This document shows, one piece after another, positions 26,295 to 35,349 of a stretch of 35,693 nucleotides of DNA. Origin of the DNA: an uncultured Brachyspira sp. (GTDB lineage: Bacteria > Spirochaetota > Brachyspiria > Brachyspirales > Brachyspiraceae); NCBI RefSeq assembly GCF_944388875.1, contig NZ_CALXKQ010000028.1:1-35693 (forward strand). The letters run 5' to 3'. The notes below the pieces were generated by a model, which was not told where the DNA came from, searched no databases, and saw nothing but the letters and a program-made list of their open reading frames with translations. Within the stretch, counting starts at the first letter, position 1. Each line of letters begins with the position of its first letter. Both the position numbers and the translations under genes were made by a program.

Positions 26295-27230
26295 ATGAAT
26301 CAGGTTATAAATGATTTTTGCAAAATAGATTTAAAAAAAGATAGTATTATAACGATAGGAAAATTTGACAGTGTTCATAGAGGACATCAAAAACTTATAA
26401 AGTATACTGTAGATTACGCAAAGAAAAATAATTTAATTTCTATAGCAATAGTAATAAAGAAAAAAAACATATCAATATATAATACAGAAGAAAATAATTC
26501 TTTTATAAAGTCATTAGGTATTAACTACATAATTGTTATTGACTTTTTACCAGAATTTTATACAATGGAAGCTAAAGAGTTCTTTAATAAATTAATAGAA
26601 TATTATCGTATGAAGCATATTGCAGTAGGTGTTGATTTTGCTTTTGGAAAAGACAGAATTGGGGATAGAGATTTTATAGAAAGATATTCTAAAGAATGCG
26701 GTATTGGTGTAAGTTTTATAAAATTTCTTAACTATAAAGGGGATAAAGTATCCAGTTCTCATATAAGAGAATGTTTATCCAACGGCAATATGACAGATGT
26801 AAATAAAATGCTTGGAAGAGAATATTCTATGAGTGGTTTGGTAGTTCATGGCAATGCTTTAGGAAGAAGAATAGGATATCCTACAGCTAATTTGGAAATA
26901 CCTAAAAATATATTTATACCTAAAATGGGAGTTTACAGCTCAACTGTCAAAATAGGTAATACAGATAAAATTTATGAAGCTCTTACTTTTATTGGAATAA
27001 GCAATATTAATAAAGAGCTTAGAGTAGAAAGTCATATATTGGATTTTTCAAAAATGATATATGGTAAAAAAATAACTGTTGTATTACTCAAATATATAAG
27101 AGATAATATAAAAGTTAATTCTATAGATGAAGTAAAAAAATTATTAGAAAATGATGAAAAAAAGATAAGAAAATATTTCAAAAGGAGAACAAAAAAATGT
27201 CTATCACAGCAGACGAAAAAGCAAAAATAA
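26295..27230 (+). CDS. ribF: Bifunctional riboflavin kinase/FAD synthetase
   Basis: A 311-residue cytoplasmic enzyme that phosphorylates riboflavin to FMN and adenylates FMN to FAD. The N-terminal nucleotidyltransferase has [17 protein letters not shown] (the 'FD.VH.GH' motif) and [14 protein letters not shown], and the link [14 protein letters not shown]. The C-terminal kinase domain (from about 175) has [20 protein letters not shown] and GVYSSTVKI. The last 11 codons overlap the start of rpsO by 34 bases, giving an unusual basic tail [15 protein letters not shown]. This is a tight ribF-rpsO coupling. Confidence 0.95.
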   Translation: MNQVINDFCKIDLKKDSIITIGKFDSVHRGHQKLIKYTVDYAKKNNLISIAIVIKKKNISIYNTEENNSFIKSLGINYIIVIDFLPEFYTMEAKEFFNKLIEYYRMKHIAVGVDFAFGKDRIGDRDFIERYSKECGIGVSFIKFLNYKGDKVSSSHIRECLSNGNMTDVNKMLGREYSMSGLVVHGNALGRRIGYPTANLEIPKNIFIPKMGVYSSTVKIGNTDKIYEALTFIGISNINKELRVESHILDFSKMIYGKKITVVLLKYIRDNIKVNSIDEVKKLLENDEKKIRKYFKRRTKKCLSQQTKKQK

Positions 27231-27466
27231 TCAAAGAGTTTGGTAAAAATGATAAGGATACAGGTTCTACAGAAGTACAAGTAGCACTTTTAACTAATCG
27301 TATAACTTATTTGAAAGGTCATTTTCAAACTCATACTAAAGATAATCATTCTAGAATGGGACTTCTTAAAATGGTAGCTAAAAGAAGAAAACTTCTTAAC
27401 TATTTGAGAAAAACTGATATAGAAGCTTATAAAAATCTTATACAGAAATTAAAATTAAGAAAATAA
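27197..27466 (+). CDS. rpsO: 30S ribosomal protein S15
   Basis: An 89-residue protein of standard length that binds 16S rRNA in the central domain and helps bridge to 23S r[59 protein letters not shown] is the classical S15 sequence. AAAGGAG lies inside the end of ribF, and the start codon is 34 bases before the ribF stop. It is followed by pnp, the widespread rpsO-pnp order. Confidence 0.98.
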   Translation: MSITADEKAKIIKEFGKNDKDTGSTEVQVALLTNRITYLKGHFQTHTKDNHSRMGLLKMVAKRRKLLNYLRKTDIEAYKNLIQKLKLRK

Positions 27467-27495
27467 TTAGGAAAAAGTGACAAGCTATAAAATTT

Positions 27496-27518
27496 AATAC
27501 CCTCTTGGTATTTTTTTC
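27496..27518 (+). terminator. Hairpin with T-run between rpsO and pnp (terminator or attenuator)
   Basis: AATACC (27496-27501), a five-base loop and GGTATT (27507-27512) are followed by T6, a standard intrinsic terminator. It lies only 20 bases before the pnp start. It probably lets only part of the rpsO transcript read into pnp; RNase III-type processing, as at rpsO-pnp of enteric bacteria, is the alternative. Confidence 0.75.
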
Positions 27519-27537
27519 AGCTATAAAGGAGTATAAT

Positions 27538-29691
27538 ATGGTCACAGTTAAGAGTGTTTTTTGCGGAGAGGAATTAATATTAGAAACAGGACTTTTAGCT
27601 AAGCAGGCTCATGGTTCTGTAACTTTAAGACTTGGAAATACTACAATACTTGCTACTGTAGTTGCTGCTAAAGAACCTAATCTAGAATCTGACTTCTTTC
27701 CTCTAACAGTTAATTACAATGAGAAGTATTATGCAGGAGGTAAAATTCCGGGCGGTTTTTTTAAAAGAGAGGCTAAACCTAGAGATAAAGAAATACTTAT
27801 ATCACGTATTATAGACAGACCTTTAAGACCTTTATTCCCAGAAGGTTTTAGAAATGAAGTTCAAATAATACCAACTGTTCTCTCAGTTGATTCGGATATG
27901 CCTACTGATGCTTTGGCTTTGATAGCTTCAAGTGCAGCACTTACTATATCTTGGATACCTTTCGGAGGACCTGTAGCTGCTGTTAGAATAGGATATAAAA
28001 ACGGAGAGTACATAATAAATCCTAAAAACAGCGAACTTCTTTCAAGCGAACTTGATATTATTGTTGCTGGAAGTAAGGATGCTATTTTGATGATAGAAGG
28101 AGAAGCTAGAGAAGTTTCTGAGGAAGTTTTCATTGGGGCTATAGAACTTGCACATAAAGAGATGCAGAAGTATATAGATATGCAAAATGAAATGGCTTCT
28201 CTTTGCGGAACAGAAAAAATAGAACAGGAATTATTTGAATATGATGCTGATTTAGTAAAAATGGTTACAGAATATGGAAGAGAAAAGATAGAATCAGCTA
28301 ATTATAATCCTGATAAAACTAAAAGAAATGAAAGTATGGATAATGCTTTTAATGAAATAGAAGAATACATAAAAACTCAAACTGAAGATGAAAAACTAAT
28401 AGCACAGGTTAAAGGAATATGTCATTCTATAGAAGAAGAAATAGTAAGAGAAGCTATAGTAGAAAAAGAAATGCGTCCTGACGGCAGGGCTTTAGATGAA
28501 ATAAGACCAATAAGCACTATGATAAATTTAATTCCTAGAGTACATGGTTCTGGACTTTTTACTCGCGGACAAACTCAATGTTTATCTATAGTTACATTGG
28601 GAAGTGAAAAAGATGCTCAGCTAATGGATGATATATACGGTAAAGAAAATAAAACTTTCATGCTTCATTATAATTTCCCTCCATTTTCTGTAGGAGAAGT
28701 AGGACGTTATGGTGCTCCAGGAAGAAGGGAAATAGGACATGGTAATTTGGCAGAACGTTCATTTAATGCTGTACTTCCTTCCAAAGATAAATTCCCTTAT
28801 ACTATAAGAGTTGTCGCTGAAATATTAGAAAGCAATGGTTCTTCATCTATGGCTACTATTTGTGCTTCTACTATGTCTTTACTTTCTGCAGGCGTTCCTC
28901 TCAATGCAAGTGTTGCTGGTATTGCTATGGGGCTTGCTACTTATAAAGACGGATATAAAATACTTACAGATATACAAGGTGTTGAAGATCATTTAGGTGA
29001 TATGGACTTTAAAGTTGCAGGCACACGCAAAGGCATTACTGCTTTTCAGCTTGATATTAAACTTACAGGAATATCTGCTCAGATATTAAAAGAGGCTTTA
29101 GAACAGGCTAAAAAAGCTAGATATTTTATACTTGATAAAATTGATGCTACAATATCAAATGCAGGAGAAGTATCTGATTTTGCTCCTAAATACAAAACTA
29201 TGGAAGTAAATCCTGAAAAAATCAGAATATTAATAGGACCTGGAGGAAAAAATATCAAGGCTATTATAGAAGAAACGGGAAGTGATGTAGAAATACAGGA
29301 CAGCGGTATTGTAAATATATTTTCCCCTGATACTCCTACATTGGATAAAACTATAAAACTTATCAATTCTTATGTTAAAGACCCTGAGATTGGAGAAGTT
29401 TATGACGGTGTAGTAAAAGATATTAAAGACTTTGGTGCTTTCATAGAGATACTGCCTGGTATTGAAGGGCTTTGTCATATATCTGAACTTGCTTATAAAC
29501 ATGTTATGAATGTAGAAGAGGTTTTGAAGATTGGAGATGAAGTTAAAGTAAAAATTATAGATGTAAAAGGCGGAAAGTATTCATTAAGCAGAAAAGCATT
29601 GCTTGAAAAACCTGCAGATTACGTTGAAGAAGAACATAACAACAGCGGAAGAAGAGAAAAAAGACATGATAATAGAAAGAAAAGATATTAA
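27538..29691 (+). CDS. pnp: Polyribonucleotide nucleotidyltransferase (PNPase)
   Basis: A 717-residue phosphorolytic 3'-5' exoribonuclease of the RNA degradation machinery, trimeric, phosphate-dependent. Two RNase PH-like domains (about 1-210 and 300-540) enclose a helical linker; FGRREIGHGNLAERS-like GAPGRREIGHGNLAERSF is the diagnostic second-core motif. Then come the KH domain (IRILIGPGGKNIKAIIEE) and the S1 domain (GVVKDIKDFGAFIEILPGIEGLCHISEL). The tail RREKRHDNRKKRY is basic. The start is the ATG after AAGGAG; an upstream extension would begin inside the terminator hairpin and is rejected. Confidence 0.98.
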   Translation: MVTVKSVFCGEELILETGLLAKQAHGSVTLRLGNTTILATVVAAKEPNLESDFFPLTVNYNEKYYAGGKIPGGFFKREAKPRDKEILISRIIDRPLRPLFPEGFRNEVQIIPTVLSVDSDMPTDALALIASSAALTISWIPFGGPVAAVRIGYKNGEYIINPKNSELLSSELDIIVAGSKDAILMIEGEAREVSEEVFIGAIELAHKEMQKYIDMQNEMASLCGTEKIEQELFEYDADLVKMVTEYGREKIESANYNPDKTKRNESMDNAFNEIEEYIKTQTEDEKLIAQVKGICHSIEEEIVREAIVEKEMRPDGRALDEIRPISTMINLIPRVHGSGLFTRGQTQCLSIVTLGSEKDAQLMDDIYGKENKTFMLHYNFPPFSVGEVGRYGAPGRREIGHGNLAERSFNAVLPSKDKFPYTIRVVAEILESNGSSSMATICASTMSLLSAGVPLNASVAGIAMGLATYKDGYKILTDIQGVEDHLGDMDFKVAGTRKGITAFQLDIKLTGISAQILKEALEQAKKARYFILDKIDATISNAGEVSDFAPKYKTMEVNPEKIRILIGPGGKNIKAIIEETGSDVEIQDSGIVNIFSPDTPTLDKTIKLINSYVKDPEIGEVYDGVVKDIKDFGAFIEILPGIEGLCHISELAYKHVMNVEEVLKIGDEVKVKIIDVKGGKYSLSRKALLEKPADYVEEEHNNSGRREKRHDNRKKRY

Positions 29692-29715
29692 TTAAGATTA
29701 TTATAAGATAAAAAT

Positions 29716-29748
29716 AAAAACGAGCCTTAAATAAAGACTCGTTTTTTT
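29716..29748 (+). terminator. Bidirectional Rho-independent terminator
   Basis: AAAAACGAG and CTCGTTTTTTT pair, with CTT/AAG inside. T-runs follow on both strands, so it ends both pnp (plus) and the cyclophilin pair (minus) in this convergent space. Confidence 0.9.
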
Positions 29749-29771
29749 ATTGTATTAATGTTTGCTTTTTA

Positions 29772-30263
29772 TTATTCTACTTCTTTTACATACACTTTAT
29801 TCATAGTAGAATTTTCAATAGGATTATCATTATGATCTCTTTTTAATGCCACTATCTTATCAGCAACATCCATACCATTAACAACCTCTCCCCAAATAGT
29901 ATATTCACCGTCTAAATGAGGTGCATCAGCCACACAAATAAAAAATTGAGAACCAGCACTATCAGGATGCTGACTTCTAGCCATAGAGCATATTCCTCTT
30001 TTATGATGAGCATTACTAAACTCAGCAGGAATATTAAATCCAGGACCTCCTGTTCCATGTAAATGCCTTTTTGTAGCGTCTTTACTTACAGGATCTCCAC
30101 CTTGTATCATGAATCTAGGTATTACTCTATGAAATCTAATTCCGTCATAAAAACCTTCATTAGCTAATTTTTTAATAGCTTCAACATGTTTTGGTGCTAA
30201 TTTTTCATAGAACTCTATTTCTATAGTACCATAATCTGTTTCAATAAATAAATGTTCTTTCAT
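29772..30263 (-). CDS. Peptidyl-prolyl cis-trans isomerase, cyclophilin type (cytoplasmic)
   Basis: A 163-residue compact bacterial cyclophilin that speeds proline isomerisation during folding. Active-site segments are FHRVIPRFMIQGGDP, SMARSQHPDSAGSQFFI and WGEVVNGMDVADKI. It has no signal peptide. It lies ten bases downstream of a second, membrane-targeted copy with which it shares most of the domain, so the pair arose by duplication followed by loss or gain of the export signal. Confidence 0.95.
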   Translation of the reverse strand: MKEHLFIETDYGTIEIEFYEKLAPKHVEAIKKLANEGFYDGIRFHRVIPRFMIQGGDPVSKDATKRHLHGTGGPGFNIPAEFSNAHHKRGICSMARSQHPDSAGSQFFICVADAPHLDGEYTIWGEVVNGMDVADKIVALKRDHNDNPIENSTMNKVYVKEVE

Positions 30264-30273
30264 TTTTTTATCC

Positions 30274-30849
30274 TTAATTAACTGTTTTTACATAAACTCT
30301 ATTCATTCTAGCAGGCTCAAGAGGATTATCATTAGCATCTCTTTTTAATGCCACTATCTTATCAGCAACATCCATACCATTAACAACCTCTCCCCAAACT
30401 GTATACTGACCATCTAAAAAAGTTGAATCAGCTACACAAATAAAGAACTGAGAACCCGCACTATTTACACTTTGACCTCTAGCCATAGAACATATACCTC
30501 TTTTATGAGAAACATCATTAAACTCTGCAGGTATAACAAAATTAGGTCCTCCTGTTCCATGCAAAGATCTATTAGGCTGCTTACTTAAAGGATCTCCGCC
30601 CTGAATCATAAACCCAGGTATTACTCTATGAAAAAGAGTACCATTATAGAAACCTTCATTAGCTAATTTTTTAATAGCTTCAACATGTTTTGGAGCTTTA
30701 TCAGGAAAGAAAGCTATTTCTATAGTACCGAAATTTGTTTCAATGAATAAATGTTCCTTTGAAGCTTTAGGCTTTTGTGCTATCAATACTGCAGCAAATA
30801 CAGCTATTGTTATTACAACTATTAAAACTATTTTTCCTTTTTTTAACAT
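30274..30849 (-). CDS. Peptidyl-prolyl cis-trans isomerase, cyclophilin type, membrane-anchored or exported
   Basis: A 191-residue cyclophilin starting at MLKKGKIVLIVVITIAVFAAVLIAQK, a signal peptide or anchor helix of about 24 residues; a GTG five codons earlier is the alternative start. The domain has FHRVIPGFMIQGGDP and SMARGQSVNSAGSQFFI. AAGAGGTGG lies about 12 bases upstream. It would act on folding in the periplasm while its neighbour acts in the cytoplasm. Confidence 0.93.
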   Translation of the reverse strand: MLKKGKIVLIVVITIAVFAAVLIAQKPKASKEHLFIETNFGTIEIAFFPDKAPKHVEAIKKLANEGFYNGTLFHRVIPGFMIQGGDPLSKQPNRSLHGTGGPNFVIPAEFNDVSHKRGICSMARGQSVNSAGSQFFICVADSTFLDGQYTVWGEVVNGMDVADKIVALKRDANDNPLEPARMNRVYVKTVN

Positions 30850-30949
30850 TAAATAATATACCACCTCTTAAATTATTTTATTTTTTATATATAACCATAT
30901 AAATTAATATTCGTAATTATTTAGTAAAAAATTTATTTATAAATAACAA

Positions 30950-32323
30950 TTATTCTGTTTCTTCATCAGTCATCATTTCATTATCAGCTGGAGTTTCTTC
31001 ATCAGTTATTACTTCATTATCAGCTGCTGCTTCATTTTCATCAGTTATTGCTTCATTATCAGCTGCTGCTTCATTTTCATCAGTCATTGCTTCATTATTA
31101 TCAGATGCTGATGTATTTTCTTTAGCTGTTATATTGTTAATATTATCATATTTTTTATTAGGATCATAAGTTCCCTCTCTAGTTTCACCTTTAAGACTAG
31201 GTATAAGAAGTATCTGTCCGTCAGTGATTATATTAGGGTCTTTTATTTGATCCTTATTAGCTTCATATATTTTTCTCCAAAAATTTCCATCACCGTATAT
31301 GAAATCATAAGAAGCTATAAGCCATAATGAATCTGTATTAGCTTTTCTTAACTGAACAACATAATATTGAGGGAAATTGCCGTCATAAATATAGTTATTA
31401 TTATCCATATTATCAGCATTATTGCCGTTATTATCTGTATTTCCTCCGTTAATATTGTTATTATCAGTATTATTATTACCGTTCATAGCTAAGGCATTAT
31501 TTTCCATTAAATTTACCAAATCAGTAACATTTTTAGAATGCATTAAAGATTCAGAATATTTATTTTCAGATAAAGTTTTAGATGCTGATGCCAATGAATT
31601 AGAAAGTTCATTATAAAGATTAGGGTCTTTTTCATTTAAGCCGTCTTTTCTAGCTTTCTCCATAGCTTCCTGAGCTTTTGCATAAGCTAAAGGAGCTTCT
31701 AATTTATCAAGAATAGCCATAGCATCTCTTGAACTTGTTAAAGAATTAGTATAATCTCCGTCACTGAGTAATTTTTTTGAATCATCTCTTAAAGATGTGA
31801 TTTGCAAATCATTATTATCTCCGTTAGTTAATACTGATTCCTGCATTAAATATTCTCTTCTTAAATCTATAGATAAAACATTATATCCTAATTCAGATTT
31901 ATCTGCAGATTTATTATATTCAAGCATAGTATTTGTATAATCAACACCATTTGTAGCTGTTTTAAACATATTATTTGCTGAATTAATATCATTTACTGAT
32001 AATCCATACAATGTTGTAGTCAATTCATTACTATCTCCGCCTACTCCCTTAAATAAACTTAATTTTTTCTCAGCATCTTTCTGACTATTTAATACATATT
32101 GATAAAAACCATATCTAGATATAATTTTATCAGAATATTCTTTACTTAATTGAGAATATTCTATACTCTTATTATAATCACCTGCCTCATGTGCTTCTAT
32201 AGCCATTTCTCTATATCTTTGTGCCAATTTATAATCATCAGTTTCAGAAATATTATTAGTATCCTGTCCGTATAAGAAACATGATAAATACAAAGTAATA
32301 AATAAAAATAATCCTTTTTTCAT
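30950..32323 (-). CDS. Exported LysM-domain protein with acidic repeat tail
   Basis: A 457-residue protein with a signal peptide (MKKGLFLFITLYLSCFLYG). Residues about 20-270 are helical, with TPR-like segments such as LAQRYREMAIEAHEAGDYNKSIEYSQLSK. An Asn/Asp-rich linker (NNNTDNNNINGGNTDNNG) leads to a LysM domain at about 325-385 (YVVQLRKANTDSLWLIASY ... ILLIP), which would bind peptidoglycan. The C terminus carries tandem 13-residue acidic repeats (NEAITDENEAAAD-like) encoded by repeated DNA near 30960-31095, prone to length change. The ATG after GGGAG is chosen; a TTG five codons earlier is not. It follows a lipoprotein gene by 29 bases; likely one transcript. Confidence 0.82.
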   Translation of the reverse strand: MKKGLFLFITLYLSCFLYGQDTNNISETDDYKLAQRYREMAIEAHEAGDYNKSIEYSQLSKEYSDKIISRYGFYQYVLNSQKDAEKKLSLFKGVGGDSNELTTTLYGLSVNDINSANNMFKTATNGVDYTNTMLEYNKSADKSELGYNVLSIDLRREYLMQESVLTNGDNNDLQITSLRDDSKKLLSDGDYTNSLTSSRDAMAILDKLEAPLAYAKAQEAMEKARKDGLNEKDPNLYNELSNSLASASKTLSENKYSESLMHSKNVTDLVNLMENNALAMNGNNNTDNNNINGGNTDNNGNNADNMDNNNYIYDGNFPQYYVVQLRKANTDSLWLIASYDFIYGDGNFWRKIYEANKDQIKDPNIITDGQILLIPSLKGETREGTYDPNKKYDNINNITAKENTSASDNNEAMTDENEAAADNEAITDENEAAADNEVITDEETPADNEMMTDEETE

Positions 32324-32352
32324 TTTATAAGCTCCCAATTTCTATAAAATTG

Positions 32353-32943
32353 TTATTTTTGAGATGATTTTCTTAATTCATCCAATTCCTGCATTTTTGC
32401 TTCAGCCTCTTTTAAAGCTTTAGCACTTTCATCATATCTTTGTTTAGTTGTAAAATATGCTTTATGATGATATTTTTTTACATTTAAGAAACAATTAACT
32501 GCCTCTTCATAATTATTTGTACTTAAAGCAGACAATGCATTTAAATAATTTAATTCAGCAAACTCATAATTATCTTTATCTACTCTATAGGCTTTTATAT
32601 CTTTAGAATATTCTCTTTCTAATGTTGTTTCCTGTTTTAGAACTTCAGCATATTGAGGAAGCCCTTCATTTAATACTGTTTGATAAGAATTTGATGCTGC
32701 TGTAAGAAGTTCTTTTACCTTTTCTGGCTCTTTATCTTCATCTATAAGTATTATAGCTTCAGAATAATTTGCTTCTGCTATATCGAACTGTTCTTTGGAA
32801 TAGTTTTGCAAATCATACTTAATTGTTTTATCTCTTAATGCTGTGGCATCCTTATATTCTTTTAAGGGCATTGTAGTACCAGAGCATGATATTATAAAAA
32901 ATAAACTTAATGATAATGTTGAAACATATTTTATTAATTGCAT
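32353..32943 (-). CDS. Helical lipoprotein, partner of the LysM protein
   Basis: A 196-residue protein with a lipoprotein signal (MQLIKYVSTLSLSLFFIISC, Cys at 20) and an all-helical, TPR-like or coiled-coil body: SKEQFDIAEANYSEAIILIDEDKEPEKVKELL and SALSTNNYEEAVNCFLNVKKYHHKAYFTTKQRYDESAKALKEAEAKMQELDEL. It probably sits in the inner or outer membrane next to peptidoglycan and works with the LysM protein encoded 29 bases downstream. GGAG precedes the ATG. Function not known. Confidence 0.75.
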   Translation of the reverse strand: MQLIKYVSTLSLSLFFIISCSGTTMPLKEYKDATALRDKTIKYDLQNYSKEQFDIAEANYSEAIILIDEDKEPEKVKELLTAASNSYQTVLNEGLPQYAEVLKQETTLEREYSKDIKAYRVDKDNYEFAELNYLNALSALSTNNYEEAVNCFLNVKKYHHKAYFTTKQRYDESAKALKEAEAKMQELDELRKSSQK

Positions 32944-33052
32944 AATTACTCCAAACTATTTTATAAACATAATATGATAATAATATACCTCAATATTATA
33001 CTACTAAATATAAAAGTCAATAGTAATTAAAAAAATTATATTTAAAATAAAA

Positions 33053-33087
33053 AAGACAAGATAATAAAATATATATTATCTTGTCTT
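33053..33087 (-). terminator. Strong Rho-independent terminator
   Basis: AAGACAAGATAATA (33053-33066) pairs perfectly over 14 bp with TATTATCTTGTCTT (33074-33087) around a seven-base loop; T-rich sequence follows on the minus strand. It ends the META-domain lipoprotein transcript. Confidence 0.9.
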
Positions 33088-33109
33088 GATAATTCAAAAT
33101 CAAATAATA

Positions 33110-33610
33110 TTAATTATTTGTAGCTGTTTGATTAGTATCTGCAGCAGCAACTTCACCTTTATAAGTATAAATCAAATTTGTACCTGAAGCTGTAGTTATA
33201 GTTAATACATCTCCATTCAAAGAAATTGTATCAGCACCATTTAATATTTGTAAATATTCATTTTCTACTGCCATATCTTCTTCAGGTCCAGCCATTTTAG
33301 TAGAAGCTAATGCAGTAAATACAATTTTATCACCGTCTAAAGAAAACTCACTCATATAACTATTGAGAGCTGATTTTCCTCCTACCATATTAGTTTCTGG
33401 AAAAGCTATAGTTACTTCTTTTCCTTCATACATATTAGTAAGTGCATATTCTTTTCCTACTAAATCAGTTACTGTTACTGTAACTGCTGATATAGAAGCA
33501 TTAGTATCTGCGGCATTTGAAGCAGTATCTGTTGATTGTGCATTGTTACCGCATGACACTGCAAATATAGTTCCCATTACAATAAGAACCAAAGACAATA
33601 ATTTTTTCAT
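33110..33610 (-). CDS. META-domain (HslJ-like) lipoprotein
   Basis: A 166-residue protein with a lipoprotein signal (LVLIVMGTIFAVSC, Cys near 20), a Ser/Thr/Ala/Asp-rich linker, then a META-type domain: LVGKEYALTNMYEGKEVTIAFPETNMVGGKSALNSYMSEF, a late FTALASTKMAGPEEDMAVENEYLQILN (the 'T.maC......E..f...L' element of the family) and LNGDVLTITTASGTNLIYT. HslJ of E. coli is linked to heat and drug tolerance, but the role here is open. It is a single-gene unit between its own promoter and terminator. Confidence 0.82.
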   Translation of the reverse strand: MKKLLSLVLIVMGTIFAVSCGNNAQSTDTASNAADTNASISAVTVTVTDLVGKEYALTNMYEGKEVTIAFPETNMVGGKSALNSYMSEFSLDGDKIVFTALASTKMAGPEEDMAVENEYLQILNGADTISLNGDVLTITTASGTNLIYTYKGEVAAADTNQTATNN

Positions 33611-33641
33611 ATCATTTTCCCCAAAATAAAATTTTATGAAA

Positions 33642-33669
33642 ATTATATTATAATTATTCTTTTTATCAA
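33642..33669 (-). promoter_or_regulatory. Sigma-70-type promoter of the META lipoprotein gene
   Basis: On the minus strand TTGATA (33664-33669), a 16-bp spacer and TATAAT (33642-33647) lie about 32 bases before the start codon. The region is very AT-rich, so chance matches are possible. Confidence 0.5.
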
Positions 33670-33736
33670 TGTTATAAACAGTAATATTTACAAAAAAACT
33701 AATTTTTTTTACAATTTTTTTATTTTTTATTAAAAA

Positions 33737-34177
33737 TTATTTTGCACCTGCTTTTTTTAATATTTCTACGATATCTTTATGCCCTCTTTGAACTGCATAA
33801 GTTAAAGCACTTTTTCCATATTTATCTTTAATATTTAAATCAGCACCAGCATCAACTAATATGCTTACTATCTTTGAATAACCTCTTAAAGAAGCACATA
33901 TTAAAGCAGTTCTATTTCTAACATTACCGATATTCAAATTGTCTCCTTTTTTTACTAAAAGATCAACAACCTCTGTAAGTCCCTCTTCAGATGCTTCTAT
34001 CAGAGGTGTTTCTCCCATTCTGTCTTTTGTATTAAGCTCAGCACCAGAATTAATAATTTCTATAGCTCTTCTTGTATCTCTTTTTTCTAAAGCATCCATT
34101 AATGGAGTTCTTTTCTGCTGAGAAAATAAGGATAAACTAAAAGCCATTATAAAAATTAAAACTATAATTTTTTTCAT
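33737..34177 (-). CDS. Exported ankyrin-repeat protein, copy 3
   Basis: A 146-residue protein with signal peptide MKKIIVLIFIMAFSLSLFS and about four ankyrin repeats, visible as TPLMDALEKRDTRRAIEIINSGAELN, ETPLIEASEEGLTEVVDLLVKKG, TALICASLRGYSKIVSILVDAGADLN and SALTYAVQRGHKDIVEILKKAGAK. AAGGAG lies before the ATG. The 36-base spacer to the next copy and its ribosome site are nearly the same as those before that copy, so the duplication includes the leader. Role: protein-protein contact in the periplasm or at the surface; partners unknown. Confidence 0.92.
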   Translation of the reverse strand: MKKIIVLIFIMAFSLSLFSQQKRTPLMDALEKRDTRRAIEIINSGAELNTKDRMGETPLIEASEEGLTEVVDLLVKKGDNLNIGNVRNRTALICASLRGYSKIVSILVDAGADLNIKDKYGKSALTYAVQRGHKDIVEILKKAGAK

Positions 34178-34213
34178 AAAATATATCTCCTTAAAAAATT
34201 TATATAATTAATT

Positions 34214-34654
34214 CTATTTAGCACCTGCGGATTTTAAAATTTTTACTATATTCTGATGTCCCCTTTGATTAGCATAACTTAATGCCGTTTTACCGTATTT
34301 ATCTTTCATATTTATATTAGCTCCTGCATCAATCAATAATTTAACTATATCATAATATCCTCTTGTAGAAGCTCTCATTAAAGCCGTTCTTTTATTATTA
34401 TTAACATCATTTAAATTAACTTTTTTGCTTATAAGTAATTTTACAACTTCAGGCAACCCTTCTTCTGCGGCTTCTATCAATGGAGTTTCACCTCGTCTAT
34501 CTCTTACATTAAGGTCAGCTCCTGAGTTTATTAATTCTATGGCTTTTTTAGTATCTTTCTTCTCCAAAGCATCCATTAAAGGATTTCTTTTTTGCTGAGA
34601 AAATAAAGATAAACCAAAAACCATTATAAAAATTAAAATTATAATTTTTTTCAT
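34214..34654 (-). CDS. Exported ankyrin-repeat protein, copy 2
   Basis: A 146-residue protein very close to copy 3: signal peptide MKKIIILIFIMVFGLSLFS, then four repeats ending TALSYANQRGHQNIVKILKSAGAK. The outer edges of the repeats (VRDRRGETPL, VNNNKRTALM) are where the copies differ, as expected if each binds a different partner. AAGGAG precedes the ATG; 38 bases separate it from the upstream copy. Confidence 0.92.
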   Translation of the reverse strand: MKKIIILIFIMVFGLSLFSQQKRNPLMDALEKKDTKKAIELINSGADLNVRDRRGETPLIEAAEEGLPEVVKLLISKKVNLNDVNNNKRTALMRASTRGYYDIVKLLIDAGANINMKDKYGKTALSYANQRGHQNIVKILKSAGAK

Positions 34655-34692
34655 AAAATATATCTCCTTAAAAAATTTTTATCTAATTAATT

Positions 34693-35148
34693 TTATTTAG
34701 CACCTGCAGATTTCAAAATTTTTACTATATTCTGATGTCCTTTCTGATTGGCATAAGTTAATGCTGTTCTTCCTCTGTTGTCTTTAATATTAACATCTGC
34801 TCCTGCATCTATTAAAACTCTTACTATATTTGTATAGCCTTTTGAAGACGCTCGCATCAAAGCTGTTCTTCCCCATTTACTTTTAAGATTTAAATTTACT
34901 CTATTTTCTATAAGCAATTCTACAATCTTTATATGTCCGCCTTCTGCAGCTTCTATTAATGCATTCTCCCCAGCTCTATCCTGCTGATTAATATTAGCTC
35001 CTTCTTTTATAAGAGTTCTCACTTTATTTATGTCACCCTTTCCAGCAGCATCAACAATAGGTATATCACTTTTTGAAAATGCATTACTATAAACTAAAAG
35101 TGTTAAAAAAATAGAAAATATCAGCATTTTAATTTTAAAAATATTCAT
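34693..35148 (-). CDS. Exported ankyrin-repeat protein, copy 1
   Basis: A 151-residue protein starting MNIFKIKMLIFSIFLTLLVYSNAFS (signal peptide); a longer reading to 35214 lacks a ribosome site, while GGAGA precedes this ATG. Four ankyrin repeats follow (IPIVDAAGKGDINKVRTLIKEG, NALIEAAEGGHIKIVELLIENRV, TALMRASSKGYTNIVRVLIDAGAD, TALTYANQKGHQNIVKILKSAGAK). The last repeat is nearly identical to that of copy 2, while the N-terminal third is the most diverged of the three. It is the first gene of the tandem trio. Confidence 0.92.
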   Translation of the reverse strand: MNIFKIKMLIFSIFLTLLVYSNAFSKSDIPIVDAAGKGDINKVRTLIKEGANINQQDRAGENALIEAAEGGHIKIVELLIENRVNLNLKSKWGRTALMRASSKGYTNIVRVLIDAGADVNIKDNRGRTALTYANQKGHQNIVKILKSAGAK

Positions 35149-35349
35149 AAAATCTCCATAGCTTATTATTTTATCTGTCAAGAATAGTATAATAAATATG
35201 CAGAAGATTGTCAATTTTTTGTAAATAAAATTTATATAAATTTACACTTTTTATTCTTTATGTAAACTAATTTTATAAAAAATGATTTATAGGATGTTTA
35301 AAAATAAATATACTATGTTTTTCTAAATAAAAAATATATTGATATATTA

